Shown in pieces: positions 37,495 through 47,361 of a stretch of DNA of 64,000 nucleotides. A model generated the notes under the pieces. That model searched no databases, was not told the origin of the DNA, and saw only the letters and a program-made list of their open reading frames with translations. Origin of the DNA: Malachius bipustulatus (taxonomy: Eukaryota; Arthropoda; Insecta; Coleoptera; Melyridae); NCBI GenBank assembly GCA_910589415.1, contig OU342631.1:14074001-14138000 (forward strand), in the 5' to 3' direction. Within the stretch, counting starts at the first letter, position 1. Every line of letters begins with the position of its first letter. Made by a program: the position numbers and the translations under genes.

Positions 37495-40072
37495 GTTCAA
37501 TGAGGAGATTGAGGAGTTTTATGGAGCGGTTGAAGTTGCAATAAATAGGATACCAAATAAGGAAATCCTTATCTTGGTAGGGGATTTGAATGCAAAAATT
37601 GGTGGCACTGTGAACGAAAACCATCTCCGCCAAGTGGTCGGGAAATTTGGCCTAGGAGACCGTAATAATAGAGGTGAACGACTTATTCAGTTTTGCATTG
37701 ACAACAACTTTGCGATTGTAAACTCTATGTTTGAACATCACAAAAGACGTTTATTTACCTGGAGATCACCGGATGGCAAGTACAAAAACCAAATTGATTA
37801 CATCCTAGTTAGGCAGCGTTGGAGAGCTTCTGTTCGAGCGGCGAAGACGCTGCCATCGGCAGACTGCGGAAGTGATCATCAGCTTCTGATGTGCGAATAT
37901 TTCGCCAGATTCAAAAACTGTCAAAGAAGACAAATAAGAAAGCTCCCCCCATTGAATGCTGTTCATGTTCAACGCTTTAACGATTCTGTCATGGACAAAG
38001 TTGCACCTTTGGTTCAAGATATTGAGAATGAGAGCCCCGAGAAGATATGGCAGACTATGAAAACGGCTGTTATATCGTCACTCAAGGAAATGCCAAACGA
38101 ACACCTAGATAACAAATGGAAACCTTGGATAACAACGAAAACAAGTGAGTTGATACGTGAACGAAGGGAGGTCAAATCTCTAGGGTTGGATAACACTGTG
38201 GACCTTGAGCGTTATAATTTGCTGAACCGAGCCATACAGAGTGCAACCCGTAGAGACAAAAATGCGTATCTAGCGACTATGTGCGAAGAGGTTCAAAACC
38301 ATGCAACAACGAATAGCACAAAAGATCTATTTCAGAAGATTCGAATCATTACTCGTAAATTCAAGACACGACACTGGATAATACACGATGAGCAGAATGT
38401 GCCGGCTACGGAGTTGAATAAGATATCCTCCATCTGGAAGAACTACTGTGGGACCCTGTATACCGATCCAGACTCTGTTGTCGACGAACTCGGCGATTAT
38501 GAAGAGGAGCCGGATATACTCCTGGACGAAGTTAAGGCAGCAATCAGGAAGCTGAGAGATGGTAAGGCGACTGGAATCGATCAAATATCAGCAGATGTTT
38601 TAAAAACTTTGGACGACAGAGGCCTGAGAATCCTGCATTTCCTTTGCCAAAGAATATGGAAAACGGGACTCTGGCCAAAAGATTGGTCCACGTCTGTCTT
38701 ATTGCCGCTCCACAAAAAAGGACCAAAGACCAACTGTGATAACTACCGCCTAATAGCGCTTATATCTCACGCTAGTAAAATCATGCTGTACGTGTTGCAA
38801 GCGCGTCTAAGTGCTTTTATCGATCGTCAGATTTCTGAGGAACAGGCTGGACTTGTCAAGGGACGGGGAACCCGTGAACACATTTTTAATGCAAGACAGC
38901 TGACAGAAAAAGCTCGGGAGTATGGCGTTCCAATGTATCTTTGCTTCGTTGACTATGAGAAGGCCTTCGATAATGTCAGGTGGCCGAAACTTTGGAGTAC
39001 TTTAATTGAAATCGGCGTACCAATCCATCTGACAACCCTCATTAAAAATCTATACGAAGCCTCGGAAGCAGTGGTGAAGATCGAAAATACTTTATCTGAT
39101 AGATGCAATATTCGGAGAGGCGTACGACAGGGTTGCGTGCTCTCACCATTACTGTATAAAGTATATAGTGAGATTATAATGAGACAAGTTTTGGAACAGT
39201 GGAATGGTGGAATTAAAATTGCCGGAAAGAGATTTTCAAACCTCCGATTCGCAGATGATACAACCTTGATTGCGAGCAGTGTAAGAGAGCTCTTAGAACT
39301 GATCCAAAGACTTGAAGTCGTGAGTTTAGACTTTGGGCTAAAAATAAACATTAATAAGACCAAAATTATGATCGTTGACCGCGATAATGAACATCATAAT
39401 CAACCGAGAAGTATAGGGCGCTTCGAAGTAGTGGATAAATTCATTTATCTAGGATCGATGTTGCATAAATACGGCTCATGCGAATATGAAATTAGACGAC
39501 GCATAGAAATTGCTCGGAATGCTATGATGCAATTGTCCAGAGTATGGAAGGATCGTAACATAACGAAAGCCACGAAAATCAAATTGGTTAATACGCTCAT
39601 TTTTCCGATTTTTTCTTACGCCTCGGAGACTTGGACCATTCGCGCGGCCGACCGGCAGCGAATAGATGCTTTTGAGATGTGGGTGTGGCGGAGAATGCTG
39701 CGGATCCCATGGACAGCCAGAAGAACGAACGTTTCCATCCTAAACGAAGTCAAGCCAGTCCAGAGACTCTCATCGTTGACATATGGACGAATCCTTAAGT
39801 TTTTCGGACATATCGCACGCCACGATACCATGGAAAAACTGATGGTACAAGGACGACTTGAGGGAAAGAGGAAGCGTGGGCGATCACCGACCCGTTGGAC
39901 TGAAGTGGTGGAAAAGCTTGTGGACTCGAGCTTTGCGTCCGCAGCACGGCAAGCAAATGACCGGAAACGCTGGAGAAGGACCGTTCAGCAGGTCCTGACA
40001 AATTTAGACAACCCCGGGTGACAACCATATCAATCACCATACATCGACAACGATGTTAGGACTAAGAAGAAG
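37495..40072 (+). mobile_element. 5'-truncated RTE-like non-LTR retrotransposon with target-site duplications
   Basis: Bounded by an 11-bp direct repeat AATTAGATCTT (37484..37494 and 40073..40083). The element enters in the middle of the endonuclease, carries an uninterrupted reading frame to 40021, has a 3' untranslated region of about 50 bp and ends in AAGAAGAAG. A short 3' UTR and simple-repeat tail are typical of the RTE clade. Insertion is sense with respect to vg. Confidence 0.9.
37496..40021 (+). CDS. endonuclease-reverse transcriptase, N-terminally truncated (RTE-like LINE ORF)
   Basis: An open frame of 842 codons with no internal stop. Counting from codon TTG at 37493, residues 27-140 are the C-terminal half of an apurinic-type endonuclease: GDLNAKIG at 30-37, NQIDYIL at 99-105 and the catalytic SDHQLL at 127-132. 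The reverse transcriptase follows: KATGIDQI at 358-365, NYRLIALIS at 417-425, FVDYEKAFD at 485-493, RRGVRQGCVLSP at 541-552 and the catalytic FADDTTLIA at 586-594. The C-terminus has the RTE-type FFGHIARHD ... KRKRGRSPTRW tail. No ATG starts it: TTG 37493 lies across the target duplication and an in-frame TAG stands at 37487, so the first ~100 residues of the endonuclease are lost and this copy cannot be expressed as a full enzyme. The open frame argues for recent insertion. Confidence 0.9.
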   Translation, partial: FNEEIEEFYGAVEVAINRIPNKEILILVGDLNAKIGGTVNENHLRQVVGKFGLGDRNNRGERLIQFCIDNNFAIVNSMFEHHKRRLFTWRSPDGKYKNQIDYILVRQRWRASVRAAKTLPSADCGSDHQLLMCEYFARFKNCQRRQIRKLPPLNAVHVQRFNDSVMDKVAPLVQDIENESPEKIWQTMKTAVISSLKEMPNEHLDNKWKPWITTKTSELIRERREVKSLGLDNTVDLERYNLLNRAIQSATRRDKNAYLATMCEEVQNHATTNSTKDLFQKIRIITRKFKTRHWIIHDEQNVPATELNKISSIWKNYCGTLYTDPDSVVDELGDYEEEPDILLDEVKAAIRKLRDGKATGIDQISADVLKTLDDRGLRILHFLCQRIWKTGLWPKDWSTSVLLPLHKKGPKTNCDNYRLIALISHASKIMLYVLQARLSAFIDRQISEEQAGLVKGRGTREHIFNARQLTEKAREYGVPMYLCFVDYEKAFDNVRWPKLWSTLIEIGVPIHLTTLIKNLYEASEAVVKIENTLSDRCNIRRGVRQGCVLSPLLYKVYSEIIMRQVLEQWNGGIKIAGKRFSNLRFADDTTLIASSVRELLELIQRLEVVSLDFGLKININKTKIMIVDRDNEHHNQPRSIGRFEVVDKFIYLGSMLHKYGSCEYEIRRRIEIARNAMMQLSRVWKDRNITKATKIKLVNTLIFPIFSYASETWTIRAADRQRIDAFEMWVWRRMLRIPWTARRTNVSILNEVKPVQRLSSLTYGRILKFFGHIARHDTMEKLMVQGRLEGKRKRGRSPTRWTEVVEKLVDSSFASAARQANDRKRWRRTVQQVLTNLDNPG

Positions 40073-40083
40073 AATTAGATCTT

Positions 40084-40270
40084 TTTTTTTTGCAAGATTT
40101 GGTATGGCCTGGATCTTCTTTTGCAAAAAGTTCGGTTTAACAATAAGATCCAGTTGAATTTTTTTGGACTGAACTGACCTTGTCAAAGCGGACATTGCAA
40201 AAATTGCATCTTCGAACTGACCGAACCTTTGCAAAAGAGAATAGCGATTATTAAAAAATCTTCCCTATTA
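40084..40270. other. no recognisable feature
   Basis: AT-rich intron between the RTE-like LINE and the next element; contains a local ggatctt / aagatcc inverted pair (40110..40155). Confidence 0.4.
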
Positions 40271-40618
40271 GATGGACTAGTAGCTGGTACCTCGGTACCA
40301 ATATGGTACCGGTACCATTTGAAAAAAAAAAGAATTCTGCTCAAAAAATCATTCTAAAGCGCCTACTTATTCTATAAATCACTTGATTTAGCACTTTCAA
40401 CAAAAATTGTTTTTTTGTATCACATAATTATGGGCCAATTTACTATAATTATTGAGAAATAAAAAATAAATTTTCAAATGTCAATTATGTGTTGTCACTG
40501 AATTATACCGAATCCAAAAATATAATATACAGGGTGTCGCATTTAAAAATAAAAAGTTGGTGTCATTTCCGGTGAAACCGGAAGTAGGAAAAAAATCAGT
40601 TGTTTGTGACACCCTGTA
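40271..40618. mobile_element. half copy of the 9770..10623 foldback family
   Basis: From GGTACCTCGGTACCAATATGG (about 40287) through the AAATGTCAATTATGTG and ATTTAAAAATAAAAAGTTG blocks to GTGACACCCTGTA it follows the right half of the element at 9770..10623 with many changes. The left half is missing. It abuts the next element at 40619 and contains an extra ATACAGGGTGTCGC end at about 40530. Confidence 0.65.
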
Positions 40619-40964
40619 TACAGGGTGTTCCAGTTTGTATGTTCATATAACTCCAACAATCAGTAGAACAAGTAAAAATAATTGTATTTTTTTTATAAAG
40701 TTTTGCTGTATAACGCTTTATTTTTGAGATACAGGGTTATTTGTATTTGTATTTGTATTTGTATATTGAGGGTGATCAAGTTACTGCGACCTAAAAGATC
40801 TATTGTATCCCCTCTACTGTGCTTCGCCTGGTGTGGAATCCCTTTAGTGAAGCACCCTCTCCAGGTCCGTTTCCTTGAGAAACTTCAGGATTTGAGAGGA
40901 TCAAGGTCGGGTAAGTTCCCTGCCTCTAGCTGGTGATGGCCCAGAACATTACTTCTTTTGAGTT

Positions 40965-41192
40965 CTATATATCGCATCGCAGTTGAGCAGCAGGTGACGT
41001 GGTCTCGTCTCCTTTCCCGCAGAATCTGCAGACGCCATTCTTTTCTATGCCTAACTTCCTCAGGTGTTCCTTGAGCTTACAATGTCTCGTTAGGAATCCC
41101 GTCAGTGTTCTGAGACGTTCCTTGTTGAGGTTGACGAGTATCTTCGACCTCTCTCGGGTAAAATTCCCGAGAAGTTCTTTGGCATGTCTCAA
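40965..41192 (-). pseudogene. LINE ORF2 C-terminal zinc-like tail (second copy)
   Basis: Encodes AKELLGNFTRERSK, LRTLTGFLTRHCKL and GVCRFCGKGDET. It is the counterpart of 15458..15892 with small differences, and its frame breaks shortly before the element's 3' UTR. Confidence 0.8.
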
Positions 41193-41239
41193 CCCTGAGA
41201 GGTTCCTTCAATGGGTTTCTCTCAGTTTTTTTCTTCCTT

Positions 41240-42689
41240 TTAGAGTTCTGCCTTGAAGAAAGTATCTTCGAAGCCACAGAATGGTTCTGGTCCTATGAAG
41301 TGTGTCGATGCTCCTTTTCTTGCCAATGAGTGGGCACGTTCGTTTCCCTCGATTCCGGAATGGCCCGGTATCCACTTGAGGTGAATTTTATTTTTCTTGT
41401 CTAATTCGTTAAGTTTTCCTAGGTACTCCCAAGCCATATTGGAGCTGATTATTGGAGAGCTCAGCGTCTTTATGGCTGCTTGACTATCCGTCAATATTTC
41501 TATTTCTTTGTTTTTATAGTTTCTGTCGAGGTTTATTTGGGCACATACTTCTATTGCATGTGATTCCGCTTGTAATATGGTTGGGGATTTTCTCATTGGG
41601 GTGGCCCATAGATTCCTGCCCCGGTTCCCTCGACGGTTTTAGAGCCGTCTGTGTACCATTTGATCGTACCTTCTTTGAGAGTATAGCTGGAGGTGTTGTT
41701 CCATTCCTCTTTCGTACACAGTTTCGTGATGAAGTTTCTCTCGAAACTGAATTTCTCAACAGTTCTGTCTTTTGATAGTGTCAGGAGCCCCTCACAGCCA
41801 CCCAAGGATCGATCCTCACGCAGTGGCTCGCCGTACACTCCTGATTCCTACTCTTGACATCCTATAAGTAGAGCCCCATGTTCTGCTACCCATTCTCCTG
41901 CACACCATGAGAACGGTATAGTGGCCTTACTTACTGTTTTGTCCAGGTGCTGGTTCCACAGTAGCTTTTTGTCTAGTGTTACTCCTAGAAATTTAACTTC
42001 TTCCTTCCATTCTAAATCCACTTTCCTCAAGCGTATGGCTTTGAGTTTTGGAAGCTTCAGTCTTCTTGTGAATGGTACAAGTGTTGTTTTTGTAGGGTTC
42101 TCCAGCTCTTCTTTCTATCACCAAATGTAGTGGTGTCAGATCCAGGATTACTTCCAACGCAGCGGTTGGGCAGGTTCTCATTGCTCCTGTGATGCAGAGA
42201 CAAGCAAGTCTCTGGATCTTCTCAAGTTTTTTCTTTGCTGTTGCTAGCTTAGTTCTTTTGTACCAAGCAACCGCGCCGTATGTGATGATAGGTCTCACGA
42301 GCATGGTGTACATCCAGCGCAGAATGTGTGGGTTACACCCCCATATTCTACTACCCATTCTCCTGCACACCATGAGAACGGTATAGTGGCCTTACTTACT
42401 GTTTTGTCCAGGTGCTGGTTCCACTGTAGCTTTTTATCTAGTGTTACTCCTAGAAATTTAACTTCTTCCTTCCATTCTAAATCCACTTTCCTCAAGCGTA
42501 TGGCTTTGAGTTTTGGAAGCTTCAGTCTTCTTGTGAATGGTACAAGTGTTGTTTTTGTAGGGTTGATCTTTAGTCCTACTTCCTGGCACCATTTCAGGGT
42601 TATATTTAACCCTCTCTGTATAATGTCGCAGAGAGTACTTTCAAATTTACCTCTGGCTATTATGACGATGTCATCGGCATACCAGATAC
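41240..42689 (-). pseudogene. LINE ORF2 remnant: RT end, thumb and RNase H
   Basis: Read on the minus strand: YADDIVIIA (about 42655..42690) is the RT catalytic motif. KVDLEWKEEVKFLGVTLDK at 42495 downwards and then, after a frameshift, MLVRPIITYGAVAW and QRLACLCITGAM (42320..42180) form the end of RT. RNase H follows with QAESHAIEV, LTDSQAAIKTL and the WIPGHSGIEGNERAHSLA signature (about 41570..41310), including the Asp, Glu and His/Asp-type catalytic neighbourhood. A 215-bp block between thumb and RNase H (41885..42099) is an extra copy of 42351..42564. Frameshifts and stops interrupt every junction; no functional enzyme. Confidence 0.85.
41885..42099 (-). repeat. internal duplicate of LINE segment (copy 1; partner 42351..42564)
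   Basis: The two blocks, 466 bp apart and in the same orientation, are nearly identical (for example AGTAGCTTTTTGTCTAG against TGTAGCTTTTTATCTAG) and begin and end sharply at ctacccattctcc and tttttgtagggtt. The duplication is not found in the first LINE copy, where this region is deleted. Confidence 0.85.
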
Positions 42690-43703
42690 CAGGGTTAACA
42701 TATTATTAAAAAATCGTCTTTTTCGAAATATCTTCAAATGCTTCACTCAATATTGTTGAAATTTGGCAGTTTAATTTGTTGTAGTAAGGGGTTAATTTAG
42801 CCCTTAATAGGATAAAATTATCAAGTCCAGTGGCGTCTCGGTAAGCACCTAAACGAATACTATTTTGAAAAAGCTTTTAAAACACGTACGACAATGGCTT
42901 TTTTAATTTTTTTTTTCACAGATTAAGCAAATACAAATAGAACTTTTTTACTCCTTCTGTAGCATTGCTAGCCAATCGAGTTAAATTGAGACGTATTGTC
43001 AGAAAAACCTTTAAATCTTTAAATCGTCAGCAGTTCTAAAAAGATGAGCGAGAATGAGACGGAAATATAACTCGCGCAGTGATAATTACTTTCCCTTATA
43101 GTAAGTGCAGAAATTATTATGGTGATAAGATAATAAGATTGACGTCCAGCTGACTGGGTGGTGACAGTTATGCGCAAAATATACTGATAAGGTCGTTCGC
43201 TTGTAATTTGAAACGTTTTTAATACGAAATCCTCGGAATTTCATGTGATATTTTTGCGAAATAAACTAAATTAATTAGGTAATTGCGTGAATATCCTAAA
43301 AACATATTGCCTTATTTTTCTCACGTTTGAATTAACTAAGAAGAACATATTTTAGCAAATAACTACAAATATTGGCATTAAATGCCTGGGAACTGATTGC
43401 ACTCTACCAAGGACTTGTGGTTAATATATTTTTGTTATCAAAAAGTTTCAAGGCTCTACTTTGTCAATAACTCGTCTAAATAACATATTTGTATGATATT
43501 CATTTCTCCTCAACACACGCCAGTCACGCCACTGACACGAACTGTGATACCACATCTGGTTCGACTTGGAAATATTGTAGGACTCAAATCGCATAAAACG
43601 AAAATGTTTAGTCAGGATCAGTGTGGCATCACACCGGACAACACTCGCCGGACAAACTTTAGATTCTATTTTTTATTTCGAAAACCAATCAAGATACTAT
43701 AAG

Positions 43704-43869
43704 GTCCGTATTCATCCAATAAATATAACCCCTGGGGTTATATTTTGGATCATGTCATTGGTTTAAAATTCGTATAGCGTTCGTAGGGTTTGAGCATAAT
43801 ATTAAACCAATCAGCTGTCAGAAAATTCAAAATATTAGAGTTATATTTTGAAGTTTGATGAATACGGAC
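43704..43869. mobile_element. 166-bp MITE with 5-bp target duplication
   Basis: Ends GTCCGTATTCATC and its exact inverse GATGAATACGGAC, flanked on both sides by ATAAG (43699..43703 and 43870..43874). The interior includes further inverted TATAACCC/TTATATTTTG and ATTGGTTTAA/TTAAACCAAT pairs. It sits in the loop of the foldback element, so it inserted into it. The target length differs from the TA elements nearby. Confidence 0.85.
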
Positions 43870-44257
43870 ATAAGAGAAGTATAGGCATGAAACTTTTATT
43901 TTTAGTTGCTTGACCTGAAAAATTAAATATTAAAAAAAGCCATTGACGTAGGTAGTAGTAACGTGTTTTAAAAGTTTTTTCTTCAAAATAATATTCGTTG
44001 AGGTGCTTACCGGGACGCCACTGGAGTTAATGATTTTAATCTATTTAGAGCTAAATTAGCCCCTTACTATGGCAAACGAACCTGCAAAATTTCAACAATA
44101 TTGGGCAAAAAATCATAATTTAAGATATTTTTTAAGGAATTTAAGAAAAAGATGATTTTTTAATAAAAGTTTAACACCCTGTATCTCAAAAATAAAGCGT
44201 TTTAGAGCAATACTTTTGCCGAAGTTATGTTAACATACAAACTGGAACATCCCTGTA

Positions 44258-45380
44258 TATGTATATACAGGACAAAATATGTAAGTAGGTATGTAGTTAT
44301 AAATTATCTTTTATTTAAAAAATATTTAATTACAATTATTTAATATTAATTATTTATAACTTCGTAAAGTTCATGTGGGAAATATTTATGTGGCATGTTG
44401 CATTGCAGTAGGTACATTTTTTCATTCTTTGTTTTCAAACCATTACCTAATGTTAAAAAAGTTAATAACGCATATAATTAACATCTTATTATGACGACTT
44501 GTGTGTGATGTGATGATATGATTATTAATGCGGTATGACATGGAAAAAATATAGATATTACACTGTATATCTTATATCTTAGGCGAATTGCAATTAATAG
44601 CTGATATAATAAACTGTTTCAATGGGATTGTTTGCAACAATACCAACAATTAAGTTATTGGTATCTAGGTATGGTAACTCATAGAAATAGAGCCTAACAA
44701 TCTCCCTATGTAATATATGTAAATGTTCAGTATTCAACATAATCGTACAGAGCAATTTGGCCACTATACATATAATATAGGTAAATTTTAATTTGTTAAA
44801 TTTATTTGTTTTAAAATTTATTTCAATAACGTAACCGCAAAAACCAGCAAAGTGTCAAAATTTTGACAGATCTGAAAGAAATGTTTCTTGACAGATATGT
44901 CAAAAAAGCTCGGGAAACTAAATTTTAGAATTTTCGCCTGGTTTTGTTTATACTGGTTGACGTGCATGTGCATGCAATGTCTCAAAGCATGAACCACGAT
45001 ATTTGCTTATTCCTGGAATTAATTAATAAAATTGCGTGACCAGGCAGTAACTCGTGTTTGTTGTAAAATCGTGGGTAGAATCTGAACACTTCTGTATGAA
45101 CGTTACATTTTTATTCCTTTTTGCCCTTTTAACTATGCATACTGCGAATAGTTAACGTCAATACTCATCACCATTTGAAATGAAATTAAAGATTTGTGAC
45201 TTTTGTTATTATTATGTATACCTCGGTTATTATTATTACCTCAGCGAGGTATATGTAACTACAAGCTATATTTTTACTAGAACCTAATACATAATAGGTA
45301 TCTATGTACCTACTCATGCTTAATACTTAACGGAAATAAACGATTTTTTTTTTAATACTGACAGTAATTTAATAGGTACC
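44258..45380. other. no recognisable feature
   Basis: AT-rich intron of vg with no gene and no repeat I can relate to others. Confidence 0.5.
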
Positions 45381-45596
45381 TACAGGGTGTCCGTTTTTTG
45401 GACACGTTTTTCGCAATAAGAAATCTCGATTTTTCAGTTTTTTTCAGGATATTTCAGCAACGACTGAAAATATCCTGAATTTTTTTCAGATTATTACTCG
45501 GCATAAAAATACGCAACTTTGCCCTAATTTAACCGACCTATCAGAGAGATAAGCGAGATACCCATGATTATAGCCTCGAAAAACGGACGTCCTGTA
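45381..45596. mobile_element. 216-bp CAGGGTG-type MITE
   Basis: Begins TACAGGGTGTCCGTTTTTTG and ends with the inverse CAAAAAACGGAC-like sequence (cgaaaaacggacgtcctgta). The arms are about 20 bp, with TA at both ends. An inner hairpin TTCAGGATATTT / AAATATCCTGAA lies at about 45441..45482. Non-coding. Confidence 0.85.
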
Positions 45597-45608
45597 TATA
45601 GGTACCTA

Positions 45609-47361
45609 CAGTGTGAATCTCTCTTATGGAATAAAATTCATTATTCAATAAAAAATAGTTTTTTGGAAAACGCTGAAACACGTAAAGTTTATTTTATTAA
45701 GGACTATCTTTTAATCATAGTTAAAAAAAAAACCAGCCCAACCCTTTTACCTCCCCCAGTTCATCCCCTTTTTTTTCAATAGCAACCCTACATTTTTGTT
45801 CTCACAATTCGATGGCTTTACATTTTTCTGAACACGGAGATACCCCATATGTGTGGTCTAGTATTAGAAGTTTTAATACAGGGTGGGTGGAAATTTATTA
45901 CCGGAGTATTAAAACTAATGTCGCCAGAAAACGTAATATGAACGTCTGATTCTTATAGCAAATGTTCACCATTCTCTTACACACAACGAAGTAATCTACT
46001 ATGGAATGGAATGCTTCCCTATAACTCTGTTCTAAACGTCATAGGAACTTTACGTTCCTAATTTCTGCGGTTATTCTAATTCGAAAATAGCGGGTTGTGT
46101 TTTGAACACTTTGTTTATAAATGATCCCCATAATAAAAAGTCGAGTGGGGTAAGATCTGGTGATCCGGGGGACCATTCTATGAAACCTCTTCGTCCAATA
46201 CATTTTTGCGGAAAGACTTTGTGTAAATATTCCCGTACTTGAACAGCGAAGTGGGGCGGTGCACCGTCTTGTTGAAACCATATACTTATCCTTCCATGGG
46301 GAATATTTGGTCGTATATTACATTGGGATACAATTCTGCTAACAATGGGACAACTTGTTCCCTTAGTACCTATTTCTTAAATATCTGGCACCGTTTAAAT
46401 TTTCTATAAAAAAAAGGTCCACCGATGATACCAGTCCATATATGTTCAATTTCTGATGAGATCGCTGAGTGTGTGTTTGTCGCATCCGCAGTTGGGATTT
46501 TTTACAAATTTTGCCTATTTACTTCGCCATTTAAAGGAAATGTCGCTTAACGGTAAAGCAGAATGTTTTCAGAAGAAATAATATTTCTATGTAACATTTA
46601 ACATATATCCAACAGTTGTTCGCAAAATTGCAGTCTACTATATTGACAGTTACATCATCTTCAACAAATTTGGGTCTCCTAGGCAGTGGTTTAACGTGAC
46701 CATAATCACGAAACTGTGAATGTGATGTCGTAGACACAGTTCCCTGAGTGAGTGGTTAGTAAATCTGGACGTTTTTCATTAAATAAGTGAACAACTTGTC
46801 CTTGTGTTCTGCACATATATCACCATACCAAATCATCATTAAGATTTCTATTCGCAGAGTTTCAGTTAATTATCGCATTATTAGATCAAAAATTATTTGA
46901 AATTATTATTTCAAGAAAATTGCGACAAATTCAACACATAACACACCCAAGAATAAGACAGAAATGATAAAATTCATCTGCCACACCGCAAAATTTTGCA
47001 GTTTCTAAAAAACGTTTTTAATGATACCAGTTACGCTCTAGATAAAAATTTGAGATATAGCACTAATTGGACAGATAGCAGATTACTTTCGTTGCGTACA
47101 CGAGAACATTTTGAACATTTACTAATAAGAATAAAACGTTTTTATTACGTTTTCTGGCACTTTTTCTCCGTATTCAGAAAAATGTAAGCCATCAAATTGT
47201 GATGAAATAATGTAGGGTTGCTAATTTAAAATATGGGGATGAAATGGTGGGGGTAAAAGACTAATTAATGAAATAAAATTTACGTGTCTCAGCGTTTCCC
47301 ACAAAAATCATTTTTTATTCGCTAATGAATTTTATTTCATAAGTGAGATTCACACTGTTGT
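45609..47361. mobile_element. DNA transposon with long inverted repeats and a broken transposase
   Basis: Left end ACAGTGTGAATCTCTCTTAT; right end inverse (CATAAGTGAGATTCACACTGT region, to 47361). Arms of about 240-330 bp stay colinear through AAAACGCTGAAACACGTAAA / TTTACGTGTCTCAGCGTTT and GCCAGAAAACGTAAT / ATTACGTTTTCTGGC. A 60-bp insertion including TACAGGGTGGGTGG at about 45888 breaks the left arm. The interior encodes a Tc1/mariner-type transposase relic on the minus strand. Confidence 0.8.
46039..46760 (-). pseudogene. decayed Tc1/mariner-superfamily transposase
   Basis: Minus strand. A piece near 46645..46740 reads RRPKFVEDDVTVNI, the linker after the N-terminal DNA-binding region of this transposase type. 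About 46248..46283 reads IWFQQDGAPPHF, the block holding the second catalytic Asp, and 46126..46180 reads EWSPGSPDLTPLDFLLWG, with the third Asp position (SPDLTPLDF) as in DDD/E insect transposases of the IS630-Tc1-mariner superfamily. Between them runs VREYLHKVFPQKCIGRRG. Frameshifts and a deletion of the first Asp region break the gene, so it is inactive. It is likely the remnant of the autonomous source of the enclosing element. Confidence 0.75.

Larger units (their letters stand above)
40740..42689 (-). mobile_element. 5'-truncated RNase H-bearing LINE (I/LOA/R1 type) nested in the foldback arm
   Basis: Flanked by an 8-bp direct repeat CAGGGTTA (40732..40739 and 42690..42697), which restores a continuous foldback arm when removed. 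Minus-strand order: RT from the catalytic YADD block (near 42680), RT thumb (about 42370..42100), RNase H (about 41840..41240), zinc-like C-terminal tail (41190..40965), 3' UTR and a TACAAA-repeat tail at 40740..40766. Several frameshifts and an internal duplication make it dead. It is closely similar to 15362..15948. Confidence 0.88.
40619..44257. mobile_element. foldback element with arms of about 340 bp, split by a LINE and carrying a MITE in its loop
   Basis: Left end TACAGGGTGTTCCAGTTTGT at 40619, right end its inverse (ACAAACTGGAACATCCCTGTA) at 44257. The left arm is 40619..40739 plus 42690..~42920, the right arm about 43915..44257. Matching blocks include GAGATACAGGGTT / AACACCCTGTATCTC, TATTGTTGAAATTT / AAATTTCAACAATA and AGTGGCGTCTCGGTAAGCACC / GGTGCTTACCGGGACGCCACT. 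The loop is about 1 kb without a transposase. A fragment of the same family is at 48328..48440. Confidence 0.87.
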
